From the NCBI GenBank assembly GCA_003279605.1, contig QCHF01000003.1:1-58600 (forward strand): a DNA stretch of 58,600 bases, written 5' to 3'. Positions 19,179 through 27,949 of this stretch are shown in pieces. How positions within the stretch are numbered: position 1 is the stretch's first letter; the number at the start of each line of letters is the position of its first letter. The position numbers and the translations under genes were made by a program. Under the pieces are notes generated by a model. The model saw nothing but the letters and a program-made list of their open reading frames with translations. It was not told the origin of the DNA and made no database searches. Origin of the DNA: SAR86 cluster bacterium AG-390-O18 (GTDB lineage: Bacteria > Pseudomonadota > Gammaproteobacteria > Magnimaribacterales > AG-339-G14).

Positions 19179-20063
19179 ATGAAGTCATTAAATTTAAATT
19201 TAGGAATTGTTGCTCTAATCCTTATAGTTATTCTTAGCAATGCCATTTATATAGTAAACGATAAACAAACTGCAATCTTGCTTAGGTTTGGAGAAATAGT
19301 TGACCCAGAAATTAATCCTGGCTTACATTTTAAAGTCCCTATTTATCATACGGTTAAAAAATTTGATTCGAGAGTTTTAACTTTAGATGCTTTACCACAG
19401 CCTTATTTCACAGCAGAAAAAAAGCGACTTATTGTTGATGCTTTTGTTAAATGGCGTATCACAAATAATGAACAGTTTTATATAACTTCATCTGGAGGAC
19501 AGTTGAGTGCAATGAGAACCTTATTGACCCAAAGGGTAGATGAAGGTCTCAGGAACCAATTTGGTACTAGAACTGTCCAAGAAGTAGTTTCTGGCGAAAG
19601 AGACGAACTGATGAATATTTTAACTACCGATCTAAATACCGTAGCAGCTGGCGAACTTGGTATTGAAGTCCTAGACGTAAGAGTTAAAAAAATTGAATTA
19701 CCAACAGAAGTAAATGAATCCGTTTATAACAGAATGAGAACAGAAAGAGAGAGGCTTGCTCAAGAACTTCGTGCACAAGGTACAGAAATAGCAGAAGGTA
19801 TTCGAGCAAATGCAGATCGTGAAAGAACAATTATTCTTGCAGAAGCTTATAAAAAAGCAGAAGAACTCAGAGGAAATGGGGATGCCAAAGCAACTGGTGT
19901 ATATGCAGATGCTTATAATAAGGATCCAGAATTTTATGAATTCACTAGAAGTTTAAAAGCTTATCAATCTACTTTTGAAAACAAATCTGATGTACTACTC
20001 ATTGATCCCGACAGTGATTTTTTCAAGTACCTGGATAGTTCTAAAGGCAAAAAATCTGAATAA
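19179..20063 (+). CDS. hflC: FtsH modulator HflC
   Basis: Partner of HflK in the FtsH-HflKC complex of the inner membrane. The 294-residue protein has an N-terminal signal-anchor helix (about 8-26) and then V-N-D-K-Q-T-A-I-L-L-R-F-G-E, the conserved start of the SPFH domain (about 27-40). An Arg/Glu/Ala-rich coiled coil spans about 175-240, and the T-R-S-L-K-A-Y segment lies near 262-268. Length compares with 334 in E. coli; the deficit is in loops and the tail. The gene is one base downstream of hflK and 7 bases before hisZ. Confidence 0.95.
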   Translation: MKSLNLNLGIVALILIVILSNAIYIVNDKQTAILLRFGEIVDPEINPGLHFKVPIYHTVKKFDSRVLTLDALPQPYFTAEKKRLIVDAFVKWRITNNEQFYITSSGGQLSAMRTLLTQRVDEGLRNQFGTRTVQEVVSGERDELMNILTTDLNTVAAGELGIEVLDVRVKKIELPTEVNESVYNRMRTERERLAQELRAQGTEIAEGIRANADRERTIILAEAYKKAEELRGNGDAKATGVYADAYNKDPEFYEFTRSLKAYQSTFENKSDVLLIDPDSDFFKYLDSSKGKKSE

Positions 20064-20070
20064 ATAAAAA

Positions 20071-21030
20071 ATGTCTACGTCCAACTCCGGTCTTCCAGAT
20101 GGAACGGAAGATTTTGTAGGTGTTAAAGCCAAAGAACTTGAAAACCTTCGCTCACTATTTTTAAATTATTTTTACAAAAACAACTGCGAACTTGTTATAC
20201 CTTCTTTGATTGAATTTTCTGAGATTATAGGCGGAAATGCTAATGCTTCTCTTAAGGATTATGCATACAGTTTTTCCGATGAAAATTTAAAAAATATTTC
20301 CGTAAGACCTGATATCTCTCAACAAATAGCAAGGATAGATCTTCAACAAGGCACTAAAAATAAAAAGAAATACTGTTATTTTGGAGAGACTTTAAGAAAG
20401 ACTAAAGATTCTTTAACAAAATCAAAAATAGCTTATAAAACAGGAGTAGAAATATTTGGAAAAATTTCAATTTCCGATGAAATAGATCTCATAAAACTTA
20501 TGTTACTTAGCTTAAAAAAAGCTGGAAAATACAAATTGACGATTTCGCTGGGCAGAACAGAACCAATGGAAGAACTTTTAAATGACCTTGGCTTATCTTT
20601 TAATGAGAAAAGATTGCTTAAAAAAATTATCTCATCTAAATCGAAAACAGATCTGGAAGAATTTTTTAATTCCAAAGGGCTAAATAATAAAAGCTTGTTG
20701 GAGATAAAAAAACTTATGGCAATTAACGGTAAAACGGAATGTCTTAGATATTTAAAGAAACATAAAAATAAAATTTTTCAAGATTCTGCAAGAAAAATAG
20801 AAAAAATAATTAAAAATTTGCCATCCTCAATTGACTATCATTTGGATTTTTCAGATTTTCCAGGATTTGATTATCACTCCGGATTGGTATTTTCGGTTCA
20901 TGTTTTTGGATTTGGTTTTTCCATTGCAAAAGGCGGACAATACAACAGTATGCAAAATAATATTGTTCGAGAGGCAATTGGTTTTGATATTAATGTTTCC
21001 TCACTTACCAAATTAAATCAAAAAATATGA
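20071..21030 (+). CDS. hisZ: ATP phosphoribosyltransferase regulatory subunit
   Basis: HisRS paralogue lacking tRNA ligase function that activates short-form HisG in histidine synthesis. The 319-residue protein has the class II synthetase core: P-D-G-T-E-D-F near 9-15, V-R-P-D-I-S-Q-Q-I-A-R near 85-95, and Y-F-G-E-T-L-R near 106-112. It lacks the C-terminal anticodon-binding domain and ends after A-I-G-F-D-I. This is shorter than many HisZ (about 390). The purA start overlaps its stop by 4 bp. The position between hflC and purA is the standard gammaproteobacterial one. It implies a short HisG elsewhere. Confidence 0.9.
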   Translation: MSTSNSGLPDGTEDFVGVKAKELENLRSLFLNYFYKNNCELVIPSLIEFSEIIGGNANASLKDYAYSFSDENLKNISVRPDISQQIARIDLQQGTKNKKKYCYFGETLRKTKDSLTKSKIAYKTGVEIFGKISISDEIDLIKLMLLSLKKAGKYKLTISLGRTEPMEELLNDLGLSFNEKRLLKKIISSKSKTDLEEFFNSKGLNNKSLLEIKKLMAINGKTECLRYLKKHKNKIFQDSARKIEKIIKNLPSSIDYHLDFSDFPGFDYHSGLVFSVHVFGFGFSIAKGGQYNSMQNNIVREAIGFDINVSSLTKLNQKI

Positions 21031-22298
21031 CCTTTTCGAATACAGCTATTTTAGGATTGCAATGGGGAGACGAAGGAAAGGGAAAAATTGTAAATTTTTT
21101 AGCAGGTAATTTTGGAGCCGCCTGCAGATATCAAGGCGGACATAATGCCGGACATACCCTAATTATAGATGGAAGAAAAATCGTTCTTCACTTGCTTCCC
21201 TCGTCAATTTGTCACAAAGATTCATTATCTTTGATTGGAAAAGGAGTAGTTATTTCGTATGAAGCTCTTTTTTCGGAAATAGACGAAATAAGCAATATTA
21301 CTTCTGGCATAACCGACAGACTAAAGATCAGCCCTGCTTGTGTTTTGATTCAGCCATACCATCAATTAATAGATCTTTATAAGGAAAAATCCAATAGTCA
21401 AAAAACCATTGGCACTACTTTAAGAGGAATAGGTCCAGCATATGAGGATAAAGTTGCCAGAAGGGCAATAAGAGTTGTTGACACTCTTAATGAAAATCAA
21501 CTCAGACCATTATTAGAAGAAACTTTAGACTTTTACAATTTTACAATTGAAAAATTTTTCGGTAAAGAAGCCTTGTCGTTAAATCGTTTAATTGATGAAA
21601 ACTTAGCTTATGGGGAGAAAATACAACCTATGTTGGCTGATGTATCCATGCTGATAAAAAAAATCAATTTAGAAGAAAAATCGGTTTTATTTGAAGGCGC
21701 TCAAGGAGCTTTATTAGATATTGATCAAGGAACTTATCCATTTGTAACTTCAAGCAATTGTTCGCCATCTGGCATAGCAGCTGGAGCAGGTTGTGGACCC
21801 TTAGATGTAGGAAATATTTTAGGAGTAGTGAAAGCATATGTTACTCGAGTTGGAGAAGGACCAATGCCAACAGAAATTTATGATGAGCTTGGAGAATATA
21901 TTGCTAAGACAGGTGGAGAGGTCGGAGCAACCACAGGCAGACCAAGAAGATGCGGATGGTTTGATGCAGTTCTTATGAATAGAATTATTCAAACAAATAG
22001 TATCTCAGGACTTTGTCTTACAAAAATTGATGTATTGGACGGACTTGATGAAATTAAAATATGTAAGGCATATGATGATAACGCTGACACTGTTTTTGGC
22101 GAGTGCATGAACCTAGATAACGTTAAACCTCTCTATGAGACTCTTTCGGGGTGGGAATCTCCAACAAAAAATCTAACTAAGTATGAAGAACTGCCAATAG
22201 AGGCAAAAGATTTTATTTCTTACATAGAAGATATCTGCGAGGTACCTGTAAAAATTATTTCCACTGGACCTGATGATCAAAGCACTATTGTTAGGTGA
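21027..22298 (+). CDS. purA: Adenylosuccinate synthetase
   Basis: GTP-dependent ligase converting IMP and aspartate to adenylosuccinate. The 423-residue protein shows the N-terminal G-L-Q-W-G-D-E-G-K-G-K near 9-19 with catalytic Asp, and G-G-H-N-A-G-H-T near 38-45 with the catalytic His. The IMP-binding T-L-R-G-I-G-P-A-Y is near 130-138, F-E-G-A-Q-G near 228-233, and V-G-A-T-T-G-R-P-R-R-C-G-W near 297-309. It overlaps hisZ by 4 bp (ATGA) and converges on nusB with one base between stop codons. Confidence 0.97.
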   Translation: MTFSNTAILGLQWGDEGKGKIVNFLAGNFGAACRYQGGHNAGHTLIIDGRKIVLHLLPSSICHKDSLSLIGKGVVISYEALFSEIDEISNITSGITDRLKISPACVLIQPYHQLIDLYKEKSNSQKTIGTTLRGIGPAYEDKVARRAIRVVDTLNENQLRPLLEETLDFYNFTIEKFFGKEALSLNRLIDENLAYGEKIQPMLADVSMLIKKINLEEKSVLFEGAQGALLDIDQGTYPFVTSSNCSPSGIAAGAGCGPLDVGNILGVVKAYVTRVGEGPMPTEIYDELGEYIAKTGGEVGATTGRPRRCGWFDAVLMNRIIQTNSISGLCLTKIDVLDGLDEIKICKAYDDNADTVFGECMNLDNVKPLYETLSGWESPTKNLTKYEELPIEAKDFISYIEDICEVPVKIISTGPDDQSTIVR

Positions 22299-22299
22299 T

Positions 22300-22698
22300 T
22301 CAAATATTCTTGATTGCCTGATCTAAGATTGCATTTATAAACTTGTGACTGGAATTTTGCCCAAATTTTTTTGCAAGTTTTATTGCCTCATTGATAATGA
22401 TAGGTCTATCCAATTTAGATTGTGAAATTTCATACAAAGCTAAATACAAAATAGATAGTTCAATCTCACCTATTCTGGAAGTGGGAATATTTGAAAATTT
22501 ACTTATGGTTTCTACAAAGTTTTGTTCCAGGCTTTTTATTTCTTTAACAATTTCAGCAACTTTATCGGTATTTAAATTTTTTTGAGTTTGTTTAAGTTCT
22601 TTTAAAACTTTAGTATTGGAATCCCCAGAAATAGTTTTTTGGTATAGAGCCTGAATAACCAACTCTCTAGTTTTGGTAGGTGATGGATTAGCTCTCAC
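22300..22698 (-). CDS. nusB: Transcription antitermination factor NusB
   Basis: It binds boxA RNA with NusE (S10) in rRNA antitermination. The 132-residue all-helical protein has T-R-E-L-V-I-Q-A-L-Y-Q near 9-19, I-E-L-S-I-L-Y-L-A-L-Y-E near 78-89, and N-E-A-I-K-L-A-K-K-F-G near 102-112, all standard NusB positions. Its start overlaps the ribH stop by 4 bp. In other gammaproteobacteria thiL and pgpA follow nusB; here they lie more than 10 kb away on the other strand. Confidence 0.93.
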   Translation of the reverse strand: MRANPSPTKTRELVIQALYQKTISGDSNTKVLKELKQTQKNLNTDKVAEIVKEIKSLEQNFVETISKFSNIPTSRIGEIELSILYLALYEISQSKLDRPIIINEAIKLAKKFGQNSSHKFINAILDQAIKNI

Positions 22699-23147
22699 TT
22701 TATCTTATTAAGCGTATCTAAAATACTTAGGGCAGACATTGCAAACTCAGATCCTTTATAAGCTGCTCTTTCCTCTGCCTCACTTTCATTATTGGTTGTT
22801 AAAACGCCAAAAATAATAGGGGTATTTTTATCCAAAGATGTTTCTAAAACTTTATCACTGATACTTTGAGAAATAATCTCAAAATGCGGTGTTTCTCCTT
22901 TGATAATGCAGCCAAGCAAAATTATTGCATCGTAGTTTTTACATAGAGCCTGTGCCATGAAAGGCAGTTCATAAGCTCCAGGAACAACAAAAGATTTCTT
23001 TTCTAAATTATATTCTTCAAGCGAAGAAAGACAGTCTTCAAGCATTGGTTTAATGATTTCTTCATTCCAGTTAGTACTAACTACTGCCACCTTGATTTGG
23101 CTCAAATCTGAAGAGGGTTTATTTATATCTATTTTTGAAGTTTTCAT
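22695..23147 (-). CDS. ribH: 6,7-dimethyl-8-ribityllumazine synthase
   Basis: It condenses 5-amino-6-ribitylamino-uracil with dihydroxybutanone phosphate, the penultimate riboflavin step; subunits assemble into pentamers or 60-mers. The 150-residue protein has V-A-V-V-S-T-N-W-N near 20-28, F-V-V-P-G-A-Y-E-L-P-F near 53-63, L-G-C-I-I-K-G-E-T-P-H-F near 77-88 with the catalytic His, and F-G-V-L-T-T-N near 113-119. Overlaps of 4 bp on both sides (ribBA upstream, nusB downstream) mark a tight operon. Confidence 0.95.
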   Translation of the reverse strand: MKTSKIDINKPSSDLSQIKVAVVSTNWNEEIIKPMLEDCLSSLEEYNLEKKSFVVPGAYELPFMAQALCKNYDAIILLGCIIKGETPHFEIISQSISDKVLETSLDKNTPIIFGVLTTNNESEAEERAAYKGSEFAMSALSILDTLNKIK

Positions 23148-24235
23148 TTTTTTAAGTACTCAGTCACTTCTAAGTCAAAACCAGATAAGGAAGGGTATCT
23201 TACTTCAGAGCCCATTAATTTAATTTTTTTAACTCCCAAATCTCTTAAAATTTGTGACCCTATACCAATTCTTCTTGGGTCATTATTTGGCACAGTTATT
23301 CTTTTTTTCTTAAAGGATTTTATTTCATTAAATTCGTCTTGTTTTTTATTCTCCCCGTCAATAAGCAAGATTATTCCTTTGCCTGCTTCATTAATTTTTT
23401 TCATAGAATCTGACACAGACCATCTAGCACCAAATTCATTGATGTTTAGCAAATCATGAAAAAAGTTACTTTGTTGAACCCTTACCAAAGTCGGGTTGTT
23501 TTTAGAAATTTTTCCTTTTTGGAGCACTAAATGCGTTTCATCAAAAATTAGGTCCTTATACAAAATTAGATTAAATTTTCCATACTCTGTCTTAACCGAT
23601 TTTTGTTCAATTTTCTTAACAGTTTTTTCATTCAAAATTCGATAGTTAATTAGATCAGCAATGGTGCCAATCTTGAGGTTATGTTTTTTGCTAAAATCTA
23701 ATAAGGCTTTTTTACGAGCCATAGTTCCATCTTCGTTCATGACCTCACAAATAACAGCCGATTCTGTCAATCCTGCCAATCTGCATAAATCAGTACTTCC
23801 TTCAGTGTGACCAGTTCGAGATAAAACTCCTCCTGGAACTGCTCTAACTGGGAAAATATGACCGGGAGAGACAATATCAATAGCTTTGGCTTTTGCTTTT
23901 GAAGCAACTGCAATAGTCCTTGCCCGATCAGCTGCCGAAATACCTGTTGTTATCCCCGAAGCAGCTTCAATTGAAACCGTAAAGCCTGTGCCGTGACCAC
24001 TCTTGTTATCATTAACCATTTGGTTCAAGTTTAAAGCCTCGCATTTGGTCTGGCTCATTGCCAAACAGATTAAACCTCTGGCGTGTTTCGCCATAAAATT
24101 TATTTTTTCTGGATTAACTTTTTCACCAGCAAGAATGAGATCTCCTTCATTTTCTCGATCTTCATCATCCATTAGAAGAACCATATTTCCTTTTTTTATT
24201 TCAGAAATCAGTTCTTTTGTGCTGTTCAAATCCAT
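23144..24235 (-). CDS. ribBA: 3,4-dihydroxy-2-butanone-4-phosphate synthase with degenerate GTP cyclohydrolase II-like domain
   Basis: The N-terminal DHBP synthase domain (about 1-200) is intact: [10 protein letters not shown] near 23-32, H-G-T-G-F-T near 93-98, and R-T-G-H-T-E-G-S near 138-145. The C-terminal GCH II-like domain (about 205-363) appears non-catalytic. Where RibA enzymes have V-R-V-H-S-E-C with downstream zinc cysteines, this protein reads V-R-V-Q-Q-S-N, and the C-D-C-G cysteines are absent. Pseudomonads carry comparable RibB-RibX proteins with an inactive C-terminal half. A separate ribA is therefore expected elsewhere. It starts 2 bases after ribD. No FMN riboswitch can fit upstream. 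Confidence 0.9.
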   Translation of the reverse strand: MDLNSTKELISEIKKGNMVLLMDDEDRENEGDLILAGEKVNPEKINFMAKHARGLICLAMSQTKCEALNLNQMVNDNKSGHGTGFTVSIEAASGITTGISAADRARTIAVASKAKAKAIDIVSPGHIFPVRAVPGGVLSRTGHTEGSTDLCRLAGLTESAVICEVMNEDGTMARKKALLDFSKKHNLKIGTIADLINYRILNEKTVKKIEQKSVKTEYGKFNLILYKDLIFDETHLVLQKGKISKNNPTLVRVQQSNFFHDLLNINEFGARWSVSDSMKKINEAGKGIILLIDGENKKQDEFNEIKSFKKKRITVPNNDPRRIGIGSQILRDLGVKKIKLMGSEVRYPSLSGFDLEVTEYLKK

Positions 24236-24237
24236 TT

Positions 24238-25341
24238 TTATTTTTTCCTCAAAATTATCTTTCTATCTTTACCAATATTTGTTTCTTCAACTATATCGAA
24301 TAGCTTCTTATCAAAAAAGTTTAATTGTTTGCTTCCTCCATAAAAATACAAAGCTTTATCTCCAAGTTTTTCTTGCGAAATGTAAAAAATATATTCATCA
24401 ATCAAGTTATAGTCACCAAAACTCCCTAATAGTTTTGGCCCTGCTTCTATCAAAATATTATTTATATTTAATTTAGATATTTTTTTTATGAAGTCTTTAG
24501 AGCTTAAAGAGTCACTATTTTTTTTTAGTCTCATCAATGCAATATCATTTATTCCTCGAGGAAGTCTTGGAAGATTTTTTTTTGAAGTTACTACTACTTT
24601 TTTTCCAGGGAGTTTAAAAAAGGGTGCAGTCCAATTCAACTCGAGATTGTTTGAGAACACATACCTTTCTGGTTGAATGAAATTTTTATTAGCAATAATT
24701 TTTTTAGACCTCACATTCATTGATGGATTATCTTCATTTATCGTTCCAGCTCCCGTAAGAATAATATCTGCTTCTGCTCGAAGTGTTTGCACGTCATTGC
24801 GAGCAGGAATTCCAGTAATCCATTTTCTTTGTTTTGAACTCATGACTGATTTATGGTCACTAGACATTGCAATTTTTGCTCTGACAAAAGGTTTTTTGAA
24901 TTTTGCTTTATGCAAAAAAGATTCATTCAATGTCAGACATTGCTGGCTATTTAAATTAATTACTTCATAACCAGAAAGCTGAAGATTTTTAAATCCATTT
25001 TGAGTAGGATCTTTTGCACCAATAACAATTCTCTTAAAATCGTATTTTTTTAGTTCATCTACGCATGCACCAGTTTTGCCTTTTTTACTGCACGGCTCAA
25101 GAGTTACATACATATCGCTGTCAGAAAGTTGGGAAACATAGTTTTTTTTATATTTTCTTTTTACTTGATTGATTGCATTAATTTCAGCATGAGCACCACC
25201 ATACTTTTCATAGAAACCTTGACCAATAATTTTATTATTTTTAACAATTACGCAGCCAACGTTAACACCTGGTTTTGTATTAAATTTTCCTTTAAGAGCC
25301 AGAGAAACTGCTTTCGAGATGAAATGATTATCATTCATCAC
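24238..25341 (-). CDS. ribD: Bifunctional riboflavin deaminase/reductase RibD
   Basis: It deaminates and reduces the pyrimidine intermediate of riboflavin synthesis. The N-terminal deaminase domain (about 1-145) has the zinc motif G-A-H-A-E-I-N-A near 48-55 and [11 protein letters not shown] near 82-92. The C-terminal reductase domain (about 150-367) includes [11 protein letters not shown] near 195-205 and I-E-A-G-P-K-L near 296-302. The start overlaps the nrdR stop by 11 bp. The riboflavin synthase gene ribE, common between ribD and ribBA, is not present. Confidence 0.95.
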   Translation of the reverse strand: MMNDNHFISKAVSLALKGKFNTKPGVNVGCVIVKNNKIIGQGFYEKYGGAHAEINAINQVKRKYKKNYVSQLSDSDMYVTLEPCSKKGKTGACVDELKKYDFKRIVIGAKDPTQNGFKNLQLSGYEVINLNSQQCLTLNESFLHKAKFKKPFVRAKIAMSSDHKSVMSSKQRKWITGIPARNDVQTLRAEADIILTGAGTINEDNPSMNVRSKKIIANKNFIQPERYVFSNNLELNWTAPFFKLPGKKVVVTSKKNLPRLPRGINDIALMRLKKNSDSLSSKDFIKKISKLNINNILIEAGPKLLGSFGDYNLIDEYIFYISQEKLGDKALYFYGGSKQLNFFDKKLFDIVEETNIGKDRKIILRKK

Positions 25342-25783
25342 TTAATTTTTTTACTTCTTCACTGAATTCATTTGGATCTTGAAAACTTCTGTAAACTGAA
25401 GCGAATCTGACAAAAGCAACTTCGTCTAATTTCCTCAAATGGCGCATAACTGATTCACCAACCTGTTTTGATTCAATTTCTCTTTCGCCAAAGTCTCTTA
25501 TTTCTTTTTTTATTGAATCAATAAGAGTTTGAAATTGAGCATCACTTACGGGACGCTTTTCCAAAGATCTAGCTATTCCTTCTCTAATCTTAGTTTCATC
25601 AAAAGGTACCCTAGATTTGTCTTGCTTGATTATTTTAGGCATCACCAGTTCACCAACTTCAAAAGTAGTCCATCTTTCACCACACCTAAGACATTCTCGC
25701 CTTCTTCTTATTTCACTTCCTTCTGTTACAAGGCGGGAGTCAATTACCTTGCTTTCTTCGAAGGAACAAAAAGGACAATGCAT
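25331..25783 (-). CDS. nrdR: Transcriptional repressor NrdR
   Basis: ATP/dATP-sensing repressor of ribonucleotide reductase operons. The 150-residue protein has an N-terminal zinc ribbon with C3-x2-C6 and C35-x2-C38 (H-C-P-F-C and L-R-C-G), an R-R-R-R-E-C basic patch, and an ATP-cone domain from about residue 48, including V-P-F-D-E-T-K-I. It ends with the typical Y-R-S-F-Q-D near 127-132. It lies 3 bp after the glyA stop on the minus strand and overlaps ribD. The glyA-nrdR-ribD order is conserved in gammaproteobacteria. Confidence 0.95.
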   Translation of the reverse strand: MHCPFCSFEESKVIDSRLVTEGSEIRRRRECLRCGERWTTFEVGELVMPKIIKQDKSRVPFDETKIREGIARSLEKRPVSDAQFQTLIDSIKKEIRDFGEREIESKQVGESVMRHLRKLDEVAFVRFASVYRSFQDPNEFSEEVKKLSDE

Positions 25784-25786
25784 GAT

Positions 25787-27043
25787 TTACTGAGAATAAA
25801 CTGGAAAACTACCACAAAGAGTTTTAACTTCTTCTTTTATATCTTCGAGTAAATTTTGATCTTCAATATTGCGAATGATTTGAGAAATCCAATCTGCAAT
25901 TTGAGAAACTTCTTTTTCTTTAAAACCTCTTCGAGTCACTGCTGGCGTTCCAATTCGAATACCAGATGTTACAAAAGGAGATTTAGGATCATTGGGTACC
26001 GAATTTTTATTGACCGTAATAAAAGCCTGACCAAGAGCAGCTTCAAGATCTTTTCCGGTGACTTCATTCTTAATGAGATTCACAAGGAACATATGGTTTG
26101 AGGTTCCATTAGAAACAATATCAATGTCATTTGCCATGAATTGATTACTCATGGTTTTTGCATTTGAAAGTATTTGTTGTTGGTATATCTTAAATTCATC
26201 TTCCATAGCCTCTTTGAAGCAGACAGCTTTTGCAGCAATGACATGCATTAGAGGACCTCCTTGAGATCCAGGAAATAATGCTGAATTAAGTTTCTTTTGT
26301 AATTCTTCGTTAGGACCTGCGAGGATCAATCCCCCTCTGGGACCAACTAAGGTTTTATGAGTTGTTGTAGTTACTACATCTGCATGAGGAAAAGGGTTGG
26401 GATAAAGCCCAGCAGCAACAAGGCCAGAAACATGAGAAATATCTGCCAATAAGAGGGCATCAACTGAATCAGCAATTGCTTTAAATCTCGCCCAATCCAA
26501 AATACCGGAAAAAGCTGAAAATCCACTAATAATTAGTTTAGGTTTATGCTTTTTTGCCAAGGATTCAACTTGAGCATAGTCTATGTCACCAGTTTCAGGA
26601 TCAATACCATAGCTATAAGATTCATAGATTTTTCCAGAAAAATTTACTTTAGAGCCATGAGTCAAATGACCTCCATGATCAAGACTCATGCCAAGAATTT
26701 TATCGCCAGCGTTTAACAAAGCTAAAAAGACCGCAGCATTTGCACTGGCTCCAGAGTGAGGCTGAACATTAGCATAATCTGCTTTGAATAATTCTTTTGC
26801 TCTATCTATAGCCAGTTGTTCAGCAATATCCACAAACTCACAACCGCCATAATATCTTTTACCTGGATACCCCTCAGCATACTTGTTAGTTAAGATTGAA
26901 CCTTGCGCTTCTAATATTCTTGGAGAAGCATAATTCTCAGATGCAATAAGTTCGATATGTTGCTCTTGTCTGACTCGTTCTTTTTCTAAAGCTTGCCAGA
27001 GGTCATCATCGAAAGATTTTATAGAAAGATTATTTCCGTACAT
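25787..27043 (-). CDS. glyA: Serine hydroxymethyltransferase
   Basis: PLP enzyme interconverting serine and glycine and charging tetrahydrofolate. I prefer ATG 27043 (418 residues; E. coli 417) over the open ATG at 27064, which would add 7 residues. Signatures include I-E-L-I-A-S-E-N-Y near 31-39, [12 protein letters not shown] near 53-64, and the PLP lysine in T-T-T-T-H-K-T-L near 225-232 followed by G-P-R-G-G. nrdR and the rib genes follow. The short upstream gap leaves no space for a glycine riboswitch. Confidence 0.96.
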   Translation of the reverse strand: MYGNNLSIKSFDDDLWQALEKERVRQEQHIELIASENYASPRILEAQGSILTNKYAEGYPGKRYYGGCEFVDIAEQLAIDRAKELFKADYANVQPHSGASANAAVFLALLNAGDKILGMSLDHGGHLTHGSKVNFSGKIYESYSYGIDPETGDIDYAQVESLAKKHKPKLIISGFSAFSGILDWARFKAIADSVDALLLADISHVSGLVAAGLYPNPFPHADVVTTTTHKTLVGPRGGLILAGPNEELQKKLNSALFPGSQGGPLMHVIAAKAVCFKEAMEDEFKIYQQQILSNAKTMSNQFMANDIDIVSNGTSNHMFLVNLIKNEVTGKDLEAALGQAFITVNKNSVPNDPKSPFVTSGIRIGTPAVTRRGFKEKEVSQIADWISQIIRNIEDQNLLEDIKEEVKTLCGSFPVYSQ

Positions 27044-27088
27044 AAATGAATTTTTAACAAACAAATTATACTCTTGATAGAAATAATT

Positions 27089-27742
27089 TTAAGCTTTTAA
27101 AGTCTTAATTTTACTTTTTCTATTAGGATATAAACTTTTACACATGAAACAAACTGTTCCATCACATCCTCTTGCTGTACAAAATGTTCTTCCGTAAAAA
27201 ATAATTTGCAAATGCAAATTCCGCCAATTCGTCTCATCAAAAACTTCTTTTAAATCTTTTTCTGTTTGTTTGACTGATTTGCCATTAGTCAGACCCCAAC
27301 GTTGAGCTAAACGATGAATATGTGTATCTACGGGAAATGCAGGTTTTTTAAAATACTCACTTACGACTACCGATGCAGTTTTATGACCTACACCCGGAAG
27401 TTCTTCCAATAAAGATAATTCTTTTGGCACCTTGCCATTATATTTATCCAAAAGAATTTTTGAGGTTTCTATAATAGCTTTGGCTTTCTTTGGAGCTAGA
27501 CCGCAAGTTTTAATAAATTCATATACTTTATCTCCCCCCAACTTAAACATATCCTCAGGATTTCCGGCAGCCTTGAACAATTCTTTGGTTACTATGTTTA
27601 CTCTTTTATCTGTTGTTTGCGCACTCAACAATACAGCTATCAAAAAGGTGAAAGCATTTTTATGGTTCAACGGCGCCTTAGGATTGGGAAAAAGTTCATT
27701 GAGTTTTTTTTCAATGAATAAAGCCCGTTCTTTTTTGTTCAT
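27089..27742 (-). CDS. nth: Endonuclease III with unusual cysteine spacing
   Basis: DNA glycosylase/AP lyase for oxidised pyrimidines. The 217-residue protein has the helix-hairpin-helix E-L-P-G-V-G-H-K-T-A with catalytic Lys121, and the catalytic Asp139 in P-V-D-T-H. The C-terminal cysteines are C188, C193, C198 and C201 (spacing 4-4-2) instead of the enterobacterial C-x6-C-x2-C-x5-C. The stretch from the catalytic Asp to F-Y-G-R resembles, by recall, Bacteroidetes Nth proteins more than gammaproteobacterial ones. The gene is not beside rnf/rsx genes as in enterics. It may have been acquired; Fe-S binding is uncertain. Confidence 0.88.
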   Translation of the reverse strand: MNKKERALFIEKKLNELFPNPKAPLNHKNAFTFLIAVLLSAQTTDKRVNIVTKELFKAAGNPEDMFKLGGDKVYEFIKTCGLAPKKAKAIIETSKILLDKYNGKVPKELSLLEELPGVGHKTASVVVSEYFKKPAFPVDTHIHRLAQRWGLTNGKSVKQTEKDLKEVFDETNWRNLHLQIIFYGRTFCTARGCDGTVCFMCKSLYPNRKSKIKTLKA

Positions 27743-27815
27743 TCCTTAAGTTTTTCTTTTGACAAAATCATTTTAAACGGTTTTTTTCAGAGAGGTTTTT
27801 TTTGTTCTGAAAAGG

Positions 27816-27843
27816 TTGCAGTACTTGCAAAAATAGGTATTAT
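27816..27843 (+). promoter_or_regulatory. Candidate promoter for the TonB-dependent receptor gene
   Basis: In the 207-bp gap between nth and the receptor gene, TTGCAG (27816-27821) and TATTAT (27838-27843) are spaced by 16 bases. The rest of the gap is an approximately 100-base leader ending in a strong AGGGGAGG ribosome site (27935-27942) 7 bases before the GTG start. The hexamers are moderate matches in AT-rich DNA, so the assignment is tentative. Confidence 0.3.
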
Positions 27844-27949
27844 CGATTGCTATAGGGGGAGAATCCTTAAGCTTATAAGTAAAAGTTATATTTTTTCTAG
27901 TTTAAGATCTTCACAAATTAATTTTTAACTCATTAGGGGAGGATTCATA

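Noticed and set aside
24003-25852. Plus-strand open frames opposite ribBA, ribD, nrdR and glyA
   Set aside because: Each lies inside a well-supported minus-strand gene, is Phe/Leu/Ser-rich as expected for the complement of Lys/Glu codons, and matches no family I recognise.
24236-27088. FMN riboswitch for ribBA or glycine riboswitch for glyA
   Set aside because: Only 2 bp precede ribBA and 24 bp separate glyA from nth. No room exists for either aptamer.
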